A DNA stretch of 64,000 nt from Myxococcales bacterium (GCA_016707895.1 JADJGV010000002.1:1-64000), one strand, 5' to 3'. Positions 24,238-33,655 are shown, numbered from the stretch's first letter. Translations and numbers: made by a program. The notes: generated from the letters alone by a model not told the origin.

Positions 24238-25137
24238 TCACTCGCCGTGATCCTCGACCAGGATGCCGGTCTGCGCGGCGGCTGGGATGGCGCGGGCCAG
24301 CGCCGCGAACTCGACCAACGTCAGCGTCTCGCCGCGTCGCACCCCGTCGATGCCGGTCGCCGCGAGCGCGGCGTCGACCGCGGCCTCGGCGTAGACCGCG
24401 CGCAGCGCGTTGCGCAGCGTCTTGCGCCGCTGGCCGAACGCCGCGTGCACCACGGCGCGGTAGTGCTCCTCGTCGGGGAGGTCCAGCGTCGGCGCGGCGG
24501 TGAAGTCGAACCGCACCACCGCCGAGTCGACCTTGGGCGCCGGCGTGAACGCGCCCGACGGCGCCTGCACGACGGTGCGGCACGCGGCGAACGACTGCAG
24601 CATCACCGACAGCGCGCCGTAGGTCTTGTTGCCGGGCGGCGCGACGATGCGATCGGCCATCTCCTTCTGCACCATGAACACCGCGCGGGCCACGTGGGCG
24701 CGCGCCGCGACGGTGCGGAACATCAGCGGCGCCGCCACGTGGTACGGCAGGTTGCCGCACACCACGATCGGATCGCCGTGCCAGCGCGCGCACGCCGCGA
24801 GGTCGTAGCGCAGGGCGTCGCCCGGCTCGATCTGGATGTTGTCGAGGTGACCCAGCTCGGCCTGCAGCACCGCCACCATGTCGGGGTCGCGCTCGAGGGC
24901 GATCACCTTGCCCTCGGGCACGCGCTCGGCGAGCCGCGCGGTCAGCGTGCCCAGGCCGGCGCCGATCTCGACGACCCACTCGTCGTCGGTGCGCACGGTC
25001 GCGTCGACGATCGCCCGGAACACCCGCTCCGAGGTGAGGAAGTTCTGCCCGAAGTGCTTCTTGGCGCGCAGCCCGTACTTGTCGAGCAGCGCGCCGGCGG
25101 CCGGGAACGGTGGCCCGCCCCGATCAGGGAGCGACAT
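24238..25137 (-). CDS. rsmA: 16S rRNA (adenine1518/1519-N6) dimethyltransferase RsmA
   Basis: Dimethylates two adjacent adenines near the 3' end of 16S rRNA (KsgA). 299 residues. AKKHFGQNFL at the start, SAM-binding VVEIGAGLGTLTARLA, ALERDPDM, and the catalytic CGNLPYHVAAP are present. C-terminal QRRKTLRNAL is the usual RNA-binding region. The start overlaps the end of tsaD by 14 bases. Confidence 0.95.
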   Translation of the reverse strand: MSLPDRGGPPFPAAGALLDKYGLRAKKHFGQNFLTSERVFRAIVDATVRTDDEWVVEIGAGLGTLTARLAERVPEGKVIALERDPDMVAVLQAELGHLDNIQIEPGDALRYDLAACARWHGDPIVVCGNLPYHVAAPLMFRTVAARAHVARAVFMVQKEMADRIVAPPGNKTYGALSVMLQSFAACRTVVQAPSGAFTPAPKVDSAVVRFDFTAAPTLDLPDEEHYRAVVHAAFGQRRKTLRNALRAVYAEAAVDAALAATGIDGVRRGETLTLVEFAALARAIPAAAQTGILVEDHGE

Positions 25138-26149
25138 CGACGGCTCGCCGCGGCAGCGGCAGGTTGGCGGTGGCCCCGAGGAGCGCGTCGGCGCGCTCGC
25201 CCCGGGCCAGGCGGTAGTAGCCGGCGGCGGCGATCATCGCCGCGTTGTCGGTGCAGCGCGCCGGCGGCGGCACGTACAGCGTGAAGCCATCCTCGGCGGC
25301 GGCGGCGGCCAGGCCTGCGCGCAGGCCGCGGTTGGCGGCGACGCCGCCGCACACCTGCACGTGCGTCAGGCCCTCGCGGCGCGCCAGCCGCCGGGTCTTG
25401 CGGACCAGCACCTCGACGATCGCCGCCTGGTAGCTCGCGCACAGATCGGCGAGGGCCTGCCCCTCGGGCACGCCGTGGGCGCGCACGTGGTGGAGCAGCG
25501 CGGTCTTCAGGCCGCTGAACGAGAAGTCGTCGTTGGCGCGCGCGGTCATCGCCCGCGGCATCGCCACCGCCTTCGGATCGCCGGTCGCGGCGAGCCGGTC
25601 GATCACCGCGCCGCCCGGGTAGCCGAGCCCGAGCAGCTTGGCGCCCTTGTCGAACGCCTCACCCGCCGCGTCGTCGCGGGTGCGGCCCAGCTCGACGACG
25701 ACACCGTGCCCGTCGACGCGGACCAGCGAGGTGTGCCCGCCCGAGACGATCAGCGCCAGGTGCGGCATCGGCGGCGCCGCCGGCTCCAGGTAGATCGCCG
25801 ACAGGTGGCCCTCGAGGTGGTGCACGCCGATCAGCGGGATGCCGCGGGCCCACGCCAGCGCCTTGGCGGTCTGCACCGCCACCAGGAGCGCGCCGACCAG
25901 CCCTGGACCGTAGGTGACCGCGATGCCATCGATCTCGTCGAGCCCGACGCCGGCCTGGACCAGCGCCTGATCGAGCACCGGCACGACGTTGACGACGTGG
26001 GCGCGCGACGCCAGCTCGGGCACCACGCCGCCGTAGGGTCGGTGCACGTCGTGCTGCGACGCGACCACGTCGGACAACGCGCGCACGCCGTCCTCGACCA
26101 CCGCCGCGGCGGTCTCGTCGCACGAGCTCTCGAGGCCGAGCACCCGCAT
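25124..26149 (-). CDS. tsaD: tRNA N6-threonylcarbamoyladenosine transferase TsaD
   Basis: Transfers threonylcarbamoyl to A37 of ANN-decoding tRNAs, with TsaB/TsaE elsewhere. 341 residues. The N-terminal VLGLESSCDETAAAVV, the metal-binding HHLEGHLSAIY, ALIVSGGHTSLV, FDKGAKLLGLGYPGG and CGGVAANRGLR are all present. ATG at 26149 shares a base with the preceding stop (TGATG); an upstream in-frame extension is not needed. The gene overlaps rsmA downstream. Confidence 0.95.
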   Translation of the reverse strand: MRVLGLESSCDETAAAVVEDGVRALSDVVASQHDVHRPYGGVVPELASRAHVVNVVPVLDQALVQAGVGLDEIDGIAVTYGPGLVGALLVAVQTAKALAWARGIPLIGVHHLEGHLSAIYLEPAAPPMPHLALIVSGGHTSLVRVDGHGVVVELGRTRDDAAGEAFDKGAKLLGLGYPGGAVIDRLAATGDPKAVAMPRAMTARANDDFSFSGLKTALLHHVRAHGVPEGQALADLCASYQAAIVEVLVRKTRRLARREGLTHVQVCGGVAANRGLRAGLAAAAAEDGFTLYVPPPARCTDNAAMIAAAGYYRLARGERADALLGATANLPLPRRAVDVAP

Positions 26150-28785
26150 CACTTGCTCCCCAGGAGCGCGCGGACGGTGTCGGCGGCCTCGCCGGTCGGC
26201 TGCAGCTGCAAGAAGCGCTCGTACGCGGGGCGCGCCTCGTCGTAACGGCGCGCGCTCCACAGGATCTTGCCCTTCAGGTCCCACGCCGGCGCGTACGACG
26301 CGTTGGCCTTGATCGCCGCGTCGGCCGCCTGCACCGCAAGATCGACGCGGCCGAGCCGGCGCAGCGCGTCGGCGCGCACCACGTAGCCGCGCGCCGAGCG
26401 GCGGACCGCCAGCGACTCGTCGGCCAAGGCCAGCGCGCGATCGTAGTCGCCGTCGTCGAGCGCGCGGCGCGCGCCCTCGAGGGGCGCCTTGTAGTCGCCG
26501 CCGGCGTCGAGCGCGCCGATCGCTGACGCGGCATCGGTCGGCACCGCGCGGGCATCGGCGGGCTGCGCCGCCAGCGCCGCATCCACGGCCGACGGCGGCG
26601 GCACCAGCGCCGCATCCAAGGCTGGCGGCGGCGGCGGCGGCGGCAGCGCGCGCATCGCGTCGAGCGGCACGTAGCCGGGAGCGGCGTCGACCGGCGCGTG
26701 GGTCCCGCCGCCGCGGCCCGACTTGACCACCACGAACGCCAGGATCGCCAGCGCGCCGAGGCCCGTGGCGATCGCCGGCCAGCGCGGGCCACGCTGGTTG
26801 GGCGGGATCGACTCGACGGGTTCGGTGCGCTCGACCTTCACGCGATCGGGCAGCGGTTCGCTCCGCGTGGACGCCGCGCGCGCCGGCGGCTCGGTGACGG
26901 TGGCCGCCGCTGGCGCGGGCGACCGCGCCGGTATCGCCGCGGCGGGCGCGTCGCTCGCCGGCAGCAAGGCGGGCTGCTCGCGCGTCTGTCGCTTGGGTCG
27001 GATCGTGATCAGCTCGCGGGCCGGCTCGGTGTCGGCGGCCGGCGCCGGAGCGACGACCTCGCCGGCGACCTGCGCGACCTCCGCGCCGCCCGAGGTGGTG
27101 GCCCGCGGCAACAGCTCGTCGTCGACGTCCATCGCCATCGGCGGCGGCAGCGGCGTCGGGTCGTCGCTGTAGATCGCATGCGGCACCGGATCGGAGTCGA
27201 CCTTCGCCACCGGCGTCGGGACCGCCAGCGCGGGGCTCGAGGTGATGCCCAGCAGCGCGTCGACGTCGCCGAGGCCCATCCCCACCAGATCCGACTCGTC
27301 GATGGCCTTCTCGATCAGGCTCTTGCGGCGGGGCGGCGGCGCGTCGTCGCTGTGCTCCCCGACCGCCAGCTGTGCGACCAGCGTCGCGGGCGCCGCGGGA
27401 TCGGCCGCCTCGTCGGGCGCCGCGGGTGGCGCGAGCTCGGCGGCCGGCGTCAGCTCCACGTCCACCGGTGGCGGCGTCAGCCGGACGTCGGCAAACGACG
27501 CCTCGTCCTCCTCGGACGCCTCGGGGCTGGCGGGGACCTCGGTGTCAGGCCCCGACACCGACACCGTCGGCGTCCCGCTCCCGGCGCCGGGCGCAGGCGT
27601 CGGCTCGGATCCGGACGTGGTCGCTGGCTCCGCCGCCGGCCCTTCCGCGCTGGCTGGCACGGCCAGCTCGGGCAGCTCCTCGCCGATCACCAGCTCGTCA
27701 CCCGAGCTGGTCGCGCCCGAGACCTCGCCCAGCGACTCGCCGAGATCGGCGGTCACCGCGTCGCGTTCCAGGCCGGGCGTCTCGTCGAGGACCGACGACG
27801 GCACCGTCCACTCGCCGGTCGCGTGCTGTGGCTTGCCCGGCCCCAGCTCGGTCAGCAGCCCCTCGAAGAACAGCTTGGCGATCACCTCGAGGCACTCGAG
27901 GTCGCCGTAGTCGCTGGCGTCGATCACCTCCATCACCGTGCGCCGGCCATCGAACAGCCGCAGGATCGCGTTGTGCTCGTCGGGCACGTCGCCGAGGCGA
28001 TGGGTCAGCTCGCGGGCGTCGATCTCGAAGCGGATGTCGAGCCCGGGCAGCTGCTCGCTCAGGCGGCCCCACTCGTCGAGGCGCCGCATGCCCTCCATCA
28101 GCAGCGCCTGCGACGACACCGCGATCACCTCGCGCCGGCGAACCGTGCGGAACACCACCTCGAACTCGCCCTCGTTCCACGTCAGCAGCCGGTAGACCGC
28201 GTCCTCGCCCTGCAGGGGCCCGGCCTCGGCGTCGATCACCTTGCCGTCGCGGAAGTAGATCGCCGCCTGCTTGCCGGCCTCGCCGGTGAAGTAGATCAGG
28301 CCGGCCTTGCGGCTGATCTCGATGGTCTGGATCAGGTCGACCACCGGCATGTCGCTGATGCGGCCGGAGAACCGCGTGCGGCCGTCGCGGCGCTCCTCGA
28401 TCCGCGTGCGTTGCCGCTTCTGGATCAGGATGCGCGCGCGGGCGACGATCTCCTTGATGTAGATCGGCTTGGTCAGGTAGTCCTCGACGCCCAGCTCGAG
28501 GCCCTTGATCTTGGCTTCGATCTCGGTCTGCGCCGTGAGGAACACGAACGGGATGTCGGCCCACTCGGGGTTGGCCTTGAGGCGCTGGCAGAACGCGTAG
28601 CCGTCGAGTTCGTCGAGCAGCGTCTCCGAGATCACCAGGTCGGGCGGCGACAGCTCGACCTTGTCGAGGGCGTCCTTGCCGTTGACCGCGGTGGTGACGA
28701 CGAAGCCGGCCTTCTTGAGCGACACCTCGAGCACGCGCAGGCTGCGCGGGTCGCCGTCGACCAAGAGGAGTGACTGCTTCGACAC
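26149..28785 (-). CDS. degenerate receiver-PATAN (DUF4388)-TPR membrane protein
   Basis: 878 residues from the GTG at 28785. Residues 1-125 form a receiver domain, LLLVDGDPRSLRV to EDYLTKPIYIKEI. The phosphoacceptor position is Glu54 (LVISETLL) instead of Asp, and one of the acidic pocket residues is Gly11. A PATAN/DUF4388 domain follows (about 135-235, TRFSGRISDMPVVDLIQTIEISRKAGLIYF). Then there are an acidic low-complexity linker, a transmembrane helix near 690-710 (WPAIATGLGALAILAFVVVKSG) and a C-terminal TPR (about 770-870). Such proteins are gliding- and polarity-type regulators in myxobacteria (FrzS and PATAN relatives). The substitution suggests phosphorylation-independent signalling. 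The stop overlaps tsaD. Confidence 0.82.
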   Translation of the reverse strand: MSKQSLLLVDGDPRSLRVLEVSLKKAGFVVTTAVNGKDALDKVELSPPDLVISETLLDELDGYAFCQRLKANPEWADIPFVFLTAQTEIEAKIKGLELGVEDYLTKPIYIKEIVARARILIQKRQRTRIEERRDGRTRFSGRISDMPVVDLIQTIEISRKAGLIYFTGEAGKQAAIYFRDGKVIDAEAGPLQGEDAVYRLLTWNEGEFEVVFRTVRRREVIAVSSQALLMEGMRRLDEWGRLSEQLPGLDIRFEIDARELTHRLGDVPDEHNAILRLFDGRRTVMEVIDASDYGDLECLEVIAKLFFEGLLTELGPGKPQHATGEWTVPSSVLDETPGLERDAVTADLGESLGEVSGATSSGDELVIGEELPELAVPASAEGPAAEPATTSGSEPTPAPGAGSGTPTVSVSGPDTEVPASPEASEEDEASFADVRLTPPPVDVELTPAAELAPPAAPDEAADPAAPATLVAQLAVGEHSDDAPPPRRKSLIEKAIDESDLVGMGLGDVDALLGITSSPALAVPTPVAKVDSDPVPHAIYSDDPTPLPPPMAMDVDDELLPRATTSGGAEVAQVAGEVVAPAPAADTEPARELITIRPKRQTREQPALLPASDAPAAAIPARSPAPAAATVTEPPARAASTRSEPLPDRVKVERTEPVESIPPNQRGPRWPAIATGLGALAILAFVVVKSGRGGGTHAPVDAAPGYVPLDAMRALPPPPPPPALDAALVPPPSAVDAALAAQPADARAVPTDAASAIGALDAGGDYKAPLEGARRALDDGDYDRALALADESLAVRRSARGYVVRADALRRLGRVDLAVQAADAAIKANASYAPAWDLKGKILWSARRYDEARPAYERFLQLQPTGEAADTVRALLGSK

Positions 28786-28809
28786 GTGCGGTTGTGGCGG
28801 ATGGTATCC

Positions 28810-28825
28810 GACCCGCCGACGGGTC
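28810..28825. promoter_or_regulatory. inverted repeat between divergent genes
   Basis: GACCCG-CCGA-CGGGTC, a perfect 6-base inverted repeat, lies in the 66 bases separating the receiver-PATAN gene (start 28785, leftward) and the LarA-like gene (start 28852, rightward). It may be an operator serving both. Only position supports this. Confidence 0.35.
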
Positions 28826-28851
28826 GCCACCGAGCCTGGTACTGTCTCGGC

Positions 28852-30000
28852 ATGCCCCGGGTCGCGCTCCCGTTCGGCCGCGGCGAGGTCAGCGCCGACG
28901 TCGACGCCGCGGTGACCGTGCTCGACGTCGCCGCGCCGGCGCCCGCGCCGCCGATCGCCGCGCTGTGCGAGGCCGCGCTCGCCACGCCGATCGGCAGCGC
29001 GCCCCTCGAGGCGCGCGTGCGCCCGGGCGATCGCGTGACGCTGATCGTCAGCGACCGCACGCGCGATGAGCCGCGGGCAGCCTTCGTCGACGCGGTGCGC
29101 GCGCGGCTCCCGGACGTGCGCTTGACCGTGGCGATCGCGTGCGGCACTCACGGCGTGAGCGGCGGCCTCGCGTCGGTGGGCCTCGGCCACCTGCGCGACG
29201 TCGCGGTGGTCGATCACGACGGGCTCGACGGCGCGGCGCTGGTCGCCGTCGGCGCGACGTCGCGCGGCACGCCGGTCGTGGTCCACCGCGCATGCGTCGA
29301 GGCCGACCTCGTCGTCGCCACGGGCGTGATCCGCGCGCACTACTTCGCGGGCTTTGGCGCCGGCGCGAAGGCGATCTTCCCGGGGCTGGCGGCGACCGCG
29401 AGCGCGCGACGCAACCACGAGTGGAAGCGCGATCCTGCGGCGCGCGGCGGTGCCGTCGACGACAACCCGTGTCGGCTCGACCTCGAGGAGGCCGCCGCGC
29501 TGGCCGCGCCGCGGGCCTTCTTGCTCGACGGCGTCGCCGATCGTCACGACGTCGTGCGCGCCGCGGTGGCCGGCGACGTCCGCGCGGCGTTCCGCGCCGG
29601 CGCCGCGCTGGCCGGAGGGTGGCTGCGGGCCGCGGCGCGGCCGTCGGGCTGCGTGGTCGTCGGTGATCGCGATCCGGTGACGCGGTCGCTGTACCAGGCG
29701 AGCAAGTGCCTCGCCGCGGTGACGCCGTGGGTGCGCCCCGGGGGCCGCGTGGTGATCGTCGCGCCGTGCGAGGACGGGCTCGGTCCCATCGAGGTGGTGA
29801 ACCAGGGCATCTACCACCTCGGCATCGCGCCTCGCCTGCCGCGCGACCACGAGGTGGTGCTGGTGTCGACGCTACCAGCGGCGACGGTCGCTCGCAGCTA
29901 CGCGCGGTGGGCTCCGGATCTCGCCACCGCGATCGCCGGCCGCGACGAGTTGCTCGTCGTGCCGCTCGCGAGCAAAGTGATCGCCGATGTCCTGGCGTGA
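28852..30000 (+). CDS. LarA-like nickel-pincer racemase/epimerase family protein
   Basis: 382 residues, lactate racemase LarA superfamily (DUF2088). The N-terminal half has VTLIVSDRTRDEPR, and CGTH gives His100. GVIRAHYFAGFGAGAKAIFPGLA carries His163 and Lys173, the pincer-attachment Lys region, and RRNHEW gives His189. These match the four key residues of LarA. Family members racemise or epimerise various 2-hydroxy acids, and the substrate here is unknown. The larB/C/E cofactor genes are not in the window. TACTGT is six bases before the ATG. The end overlaps rsmG by 14 bases. Confidence 0.83.
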   Translation: MPRVALPFGRGEVSADVDAAVTVLDVAAPAPAPPIAALCEAALATPIGSAPLEARVRPGDRVTLIVSDRTRDEPRAAFVDAVRARLPDVRLTVAIACGTHGVSGGLASVGLGHLRDVAVVDHDGLDGAALVAVGATSRGTPVVVHRACVEADLVVATGVIRAHYFAGFGAGAKAIFPGLAATASARRNHEWKRDPAARGGAVDDNPCRLDLEEAAALAAPRAFLLDGVADRHDVVRAAVAGDVRAAFRAGAALAGGWLRAAARPSGCVVVGDRDPVTRSLYQASKCLAAVTPWVRPGGRVVIVAPCEDGLGPIEVVNQGIYHLGIAPRLPRDHEVVLVSTLPAATVARSYARWAPDLATAIAGRDELLVVPLASKVIADVLA

Positions 30001-30571
30001 TGTCCTCGCGCGCGCGGCCACGTCCGTCGGGGCGCCGACCGCGGCCCCGGCGCTCGTGCAGTTCGTCGAGCTGTTCGAGCGCTGGAACCAGCGCATCAAC
30101 CTGTCGGCCGCGCGCAGCCTCGACGACATCGCCCAGCACGTCGTCGACTCGCTCGCGCTGCTACCGCACCTCGGTGAGGCAGCCTCACTCGTCGATGTCG
30201 GCAGTGGAGGCGGCTTCCCGCTGATCGTGCTCGGCGCCTGCCGCCCTACGATCTCCCTGCGCGGTGTCGAGCCGATCCACAAGAAGACCGCATTCTTGTC
30301 GACCGCGGTTCGCGAGCTTCGCCTGGCCAATGTCGAGATTGTGACGCGTCGCGTCGATCCGGACGTGGATCGTGGCTTCGACGTCGCCACCTCACGGGCG
30401 ACATTCGCACTCGACGAGTGGCTCGCGCTCGGTCAGCAGCTCGTGCGCGGGGGTGGCCGGGTGCTCGGAATGGAAGCACGCGAGCAGGTCGCGCTTGGAC
30501 CGAACGACGAGCGTCACCCTTACGCCGCCGGCGATCGACAGCGTGCCGTGATCGTCCGGCGCGTGCCGTAG
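29987..30571 (+). CDS. rsmG: 16S rRNA (guanine527-N7) methyltransferase RsmG (GidB)
   Basis: 194 residues, slightly short but complete. SAM motif SLVDVGSGGGFPLIVLG, then GVEPIHKKTAFL and the later RATFALDEWLALG, all of the GidB type. FVELFERWNQRINLSAARS is the conserved N-terminal stretch. In many bacteria rsmG is followed by parA and parB; here the next gene is convergent bioD and no par gene is seen. It is translated from inside the LarA-like gene. Confidence 0.93.
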   Translation: MSWRDVLARAATSVGAPTAAPALVQFVELFERWNQRINLSAARSLDDIAQHVVDSLALLPHLGEAASLVDVGSGGGFPLIVLGACRPTISLRGVEPIHKKTAFLSTAVRELRLANVEIVTRRVDPDVDRGFDVATSRATFALDEWLALGQQLVRGGGRVLGMEAREQVALGPNDERHPYAAGDRQRAVIVRRVP

Positions 30572-30610
30572 TCGTGCCGTAGTCCAACCTCGACAGCTCC
30601 CTGCGGGACC

Positions 30611-31261
30611 TCAGCCCATCGGGTGGGTCGGCTGCTCGTCGAATCCCCCATGGAACCAGGCGAGGATCTCACTCTCATCGTCGGGGAAGACCGCGACGCG
30701 CGCCCCGGTCTGGGCGGCGATCTCGTCGGCGTTCTCGCGGGTGAAGTCGACCGCGTCTTCGGGGCGGCGCGACAGCACGACGCCGGTGAGCGGTGCGCGC
30801 TGGGCGACGGCCTCGATGGTCAGGATCGAGTGGTTCACCGTGCCCAGGCCGGCGCGCGCGACGATGATCACCGCGTCGGCGATCCGGACCGCAAGATCGC
30901 TCATGCGAACATCCTTGCAGATCGGCACCGCCCATCCTCCCGCGCCTTCGATGAACAGGGGATCACCCGATTGTCGAGCGCACCAGGTCGTCATCGCCTT
31001 GTGATCGATGGATTTTCCCTCGAGCGCCGCCGCCGCCTTTGGCGATCGTGGCGCCTTGAAGCTCTGCCACAGCGACTCCTGCAGCGACATGCCCGAGACC
31101 GCCGCTAGCTGCTCCGCATCGGTGTTTCCTGGGGACCACCCGGTCTCGATCGGCTTGACCGCGCGGGCAGGCCGGCCTGCCCGGCGGAGCCCGGCGGTCA
31201 TCGCGACCGTGACGTAGGTCTTTCCGACGCCGGTGTCGGTCCCCGTGACGAAGTACTTCAC
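30611..31261 (-). CDS. bioD: dethiobiotin synthetase BioD
   Basis: Closes the ureido ring of dethiobiotin using ATP and CO2. 216 residues. P-loop FVTGTDTGVGKTYV, AVKPIETGW with the substrate Lys, EGAGGWAVPI and SRRPED are present. GTG at 31261 overlaps the bioA stop as GTGA, so bioA-bioD are coupled. It is the last gene of the leftward bio unit, convergent with rsmG 39 bases away, where I see no clear terminator. Confidence 0.95.
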   Translation of the reverse strand: MKYFVTGTDTGVGKTYVTVAMTAGLRRAGRPARAVKPIETGWSPGNTDAEQLAAVSGMSLQESLWQSFKAPRSPKAAAALEGKSIDHKAMTTWCARQSGDPLFIEGAGGWAVPICKDVRMSDLAVRIADAVIIVARAGLGTVNHSILTIEAVAQRAPLTGVVLSRRPEDAVDFTRENADEIAAQTGARVAVFPDDESEILAWFHGGFDEQPTHPMG

Positions 31262-32550
31262 GGGAGCGTCTCCTCGATCGCCAGCTGGGTCGCGTGGGCG
31301 AGGAGGGCGAGGTCCTCGGTGGTCGATGTCAGCGGGGGCATCCAGACAATGACGTCACCGAGCGGTCGGAGGATGACCCCGTGGGTACGGGCCTGCTCGC
31401 AGACGACCGAACCAAAGAAGCGCTCCACGGGCAGTGGCGCTCCGTTGGTTTCGCGGAGCTCGATCCCTGCCATCATGCCGACCTGGCGCACCTGGTAGAC
31501 GACCGGGAGCGCCCTGATGCGGTCGAGGTGCCCGGCCAGTGCGGCCGCCGCGGCGTTGACTCGATCGAAGAACCCGGGCATGGCCATGCGATCGAGGTTG
31601 GCCAGCGCGGCCGCGCACGCGATCGGATTGCCAGTGAAGGTGTGGCCGTGGAAGAAGGTCTGCTGCTCGGCACGGGGAGCGACGAACGCCTGGTAGATCC
31701 GCTCAGTCGATAGCGTGGCGGCGAGTGGGAGCGCGCCAGCTGTCAGGCCCTTCGCCAGGCACATGAAGTCTGGGCTGACCCCTTCCTGCTCGCAGGCGAA
31801 CATCGTCCCCGTGCGCCCGAAGCCCGTCGCCACTTCATCGACGATGAGCAGCACACCATGCGCTCTGCAGAGCGCCGCCGCGGCCTTGAGGTATCCGCGT
31901 GGGTGCACCAACATGCCGGCCGCGCCCTGGATCAGCGGCTCGATCACCATCGCCGCTACCTCGTGCCCGTGATCCCGGAGGGTCCGTTCGAGCGCGGCCA
32001 GCGCGGAGTCTGGATGTAGCCCAGGGGTGGGCACCGAGATGCCGGCGACGATCAGGGGGCCGAAAACACGGTGGAAGAGGCTCATCCCGCCGACCCCAAC
32101 CGCGCCCAGGGTATCGCCGTGATAGGACTCGGCCAGGTGGATGAAACGGCGGCGCTGCGGCTGCCCCGTCTGGGCGCAGTACTGAAACGCCTGCTTGAGC
32201 GCGATCTCGACGGCCGTGGACCCCGAGTCGGAGTAGAAGACCCGCGACAGGCCGACAGGGGCGATCGCGATCAGTCGCTCCGCGAGTTCGATCCCACGTG
32301 GATGGGTCAGTCCAAGCATGGTCGAGTGGTCGAGCAGGCGCGCCTGAGCCGCGATCGCGTCAGCCACCGCTCCATGTCCGTGGGTCGTCACCCAGAGCGA
32401 GCTCACGCCGTCGAAGTAGCGGCGCCCCGCCGTGTCGATCAGGTAGTTCCCCTCCCCGCGCTCGATGACGAGTGGCGCGCCGGCGTTCCACTCCGCTGCC
32501 TGGGTGAATGGATGCCAGAGGACCCGCTTGTCTCGCTCAGACCAGTCCAC
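31258..32550 (-). CDS. bioA: adenosylmethionine-8-amino-7-oxononanoate aminotransferase BioA
   Basis: Makes 7,8-diaminopelargonate from KAPA. 430 residues from the GTG at 32550, close to the enteric length. LWHPFTQ near the start, SDSGSTAVEIALKQAFQY, YHGDTLGAVGVGG, IVDEVATGFGRTG and the PLP lysine in CLAKGLTAGALPL are diagnostic. AAGG lies five bases before this GTG. An in-frame GTG at 32556 is the alternative. The frame stays open upstream through the parS island, but that part only translates the palindromes and is not counted. Confidence 0.94.
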   Translation of the reverse strand: MDWSERDKRVLWHPFTQAAEWNAGAPLVIERGEGNYLIDTAGRRYFDGVSSLWVTTHGHGAVADAIAAQARLLDHSTMLGLTHPRGIELAERLIAIAPVGLSRVFYSDSGSTAVEIALKQAFQYCAQTGQPQRRRFIHLAESYHGDTLGAVGVGGMSLFHRVFGPLIVAGISVPTPGLHPDSALAALERTLRDHGHEVAAMVIEPLIQGAAGMLVHPRGYLKAAAALCRAHGVLLIVDEVATGFGRTGTMFACEQEGVSPDFMCLAKGLTAGALPLAATLSTERIYQAFVAPRAEQQTFFHGHTFTGNPIACAAALANLDRMAMPGFFDRVNAAAAALAGHLDRIRALPVVYQVRQVGMMAGIELRETNGAPLPVERFFGSVVCEQARTHGVILRPLGDVIVWMPPLTSTTEDLALLAHATQLAIEETLP

Positions 32551-32551
32551 G

Positions 32552-32572
32552 TGCACCTTATATATAGGTGCA
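32552..32572 (-). promoter_or_regulatory. palindromic operator with TATATAT core at the bioA start
   Basis: TGCACCT-TATATAT-AGGTGCA is a perfect 7-base inverted repeat around an A/T core that stands out in this GC-rich DNA. It covers the likely -10 element and ribosome-binding site of bioA, so a bound repressor would block expression. It does not look like the enteric BirA box. The repressor identity is unknown. Confidence 0.5.
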
Positions 32573-32644
32573 GACAGCGGCGCCAGCACCACCGGCAGGG
32601 TGGCGGCTGTCCGCGCATGTCTCGTGTGGCGGTCGCCTTGGCTA

Positions 32645-32660
32645 TGTTCCACGTGGAACA
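32645..32660. promoter_or_regulatory. parS site 1 (perfect)
   Basis: TGTTCCACGTGGAACA, a perfect palindrome matching the myxobacterial ParB-binding consensus. It is 95 bases upstream of the bioA start. Confidence 0.9.
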
Positions 32661-32997
32661 CCCCTCCCTTCGTTGTGGAGCCGATTCGACCAAGCCTCCG
32701 CGTCTGCTCAGCATTCCGAGCGCGGCCCACAGTTCCCCCACAGCATGTGTGTAACCGCGCTCTCGACGGCACGCGCCGTACCGCGGTGCGAAATCCCATC
32801 CACGTGGAACATCCAGCGATGTGCTGGCCGCACCGCCATGGATCGGCGTTAGGTGCAGGGGCTGTCGCCGTTGGTGATCCTGGCGCTCCTAAAGATCACC
32901 GTCCAATCCGGCCGCGGCTCTTCAGCCTGAACGCTGCCCTCCGATCATCGTGCTGCGCCGGCGGGACGGTGCCCTCCGATCATCGGGCGCTGGCACA

Positions 32998-33013
32998 TGT
33001 TCCACGTGGAACA
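32998..33013. promoter_or_regulatory. parS site 2 (perfect)
   Basis: TGTTCCACGTGGAACA, identical to site 1, with start-to-start spacing of 353 bases. Confidence 0.9.
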
Positions 33014-33313
33014 TCGCGGCGCCGACGGAAGGCAAGTCACCATCACTGTCCCAAGCTTGGGGAGCCCCGAGGCGATCGTCCGGGCTGGGCAGCGCCGCCC
33101 GTCAACCAGAGACGTGGAACATCGACGGGCACGGGCAGAGCCTATCGCGGGCGGCCCTGGAGTTCTTGAAGATCCCCCGCAGAGCCCGGCCGCGATCTTC
33201 CTGATCGACGCTCCCCTCCATCGCCCCGCTCCACCGGCTGGACGCTGGCCCACGACCGTCGTGCTAGCGCGATGAGCGACAACGGCATCCCGATCGACGA
33301 TCTGCCCGGCGCA

Positions 33314-33329
33314 TGTTCCACGTGGAACA
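33314..33329. promoter_or_regulatory. parS site 3 (perfect)
   Basis: TGTTCCACGTGGAACA, 316 bases after site 2. Confidence 0.9.
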
Positions 33330-33655
33330 GCTCGCGCACCCGCCGCGCCCGTCGCCCACCGTCCGGCGTGGCCGTTCCAGTCGGCGCGCGCCCTTGCTCC
33401 GATCCAATCAGCAGCCGCTGTTCCGCGTAGTTCGGTGCGGAACTCCGTCCTAGGGGCGGCTCGATACTATCGAGAGGATGGGTGGAGCGCGGATTCTGCC
33501 AGGAGCACTTGGTCGAAAGCCCAGAGCATCTGCCTACTCCGGAGCGGTGGAGTCGCCTTCACCCTTGGCCGCGGATGCCTGGGCCCAGAGGGCGTGGGTT
33601 GGCCGGGGCGGGATGCCGGTAGTCGGTTGCCAAGAGGGGGATTCGCCCTCCAGGG

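Noticed and set aside
26698..28773. 691-codon open frame antisense to the receiver-PATAN gene
   Set aside because: No recognisable domain, whereas the reverse strand encodes receiver, PATAN and TPR domains.
32552..32572. BirA-type biotin operator
   Set aside because: The palindrome TGCACCT/AGGTGCA does not resemble the TTGTAAACC-type half sites. Only its position is operator-like.
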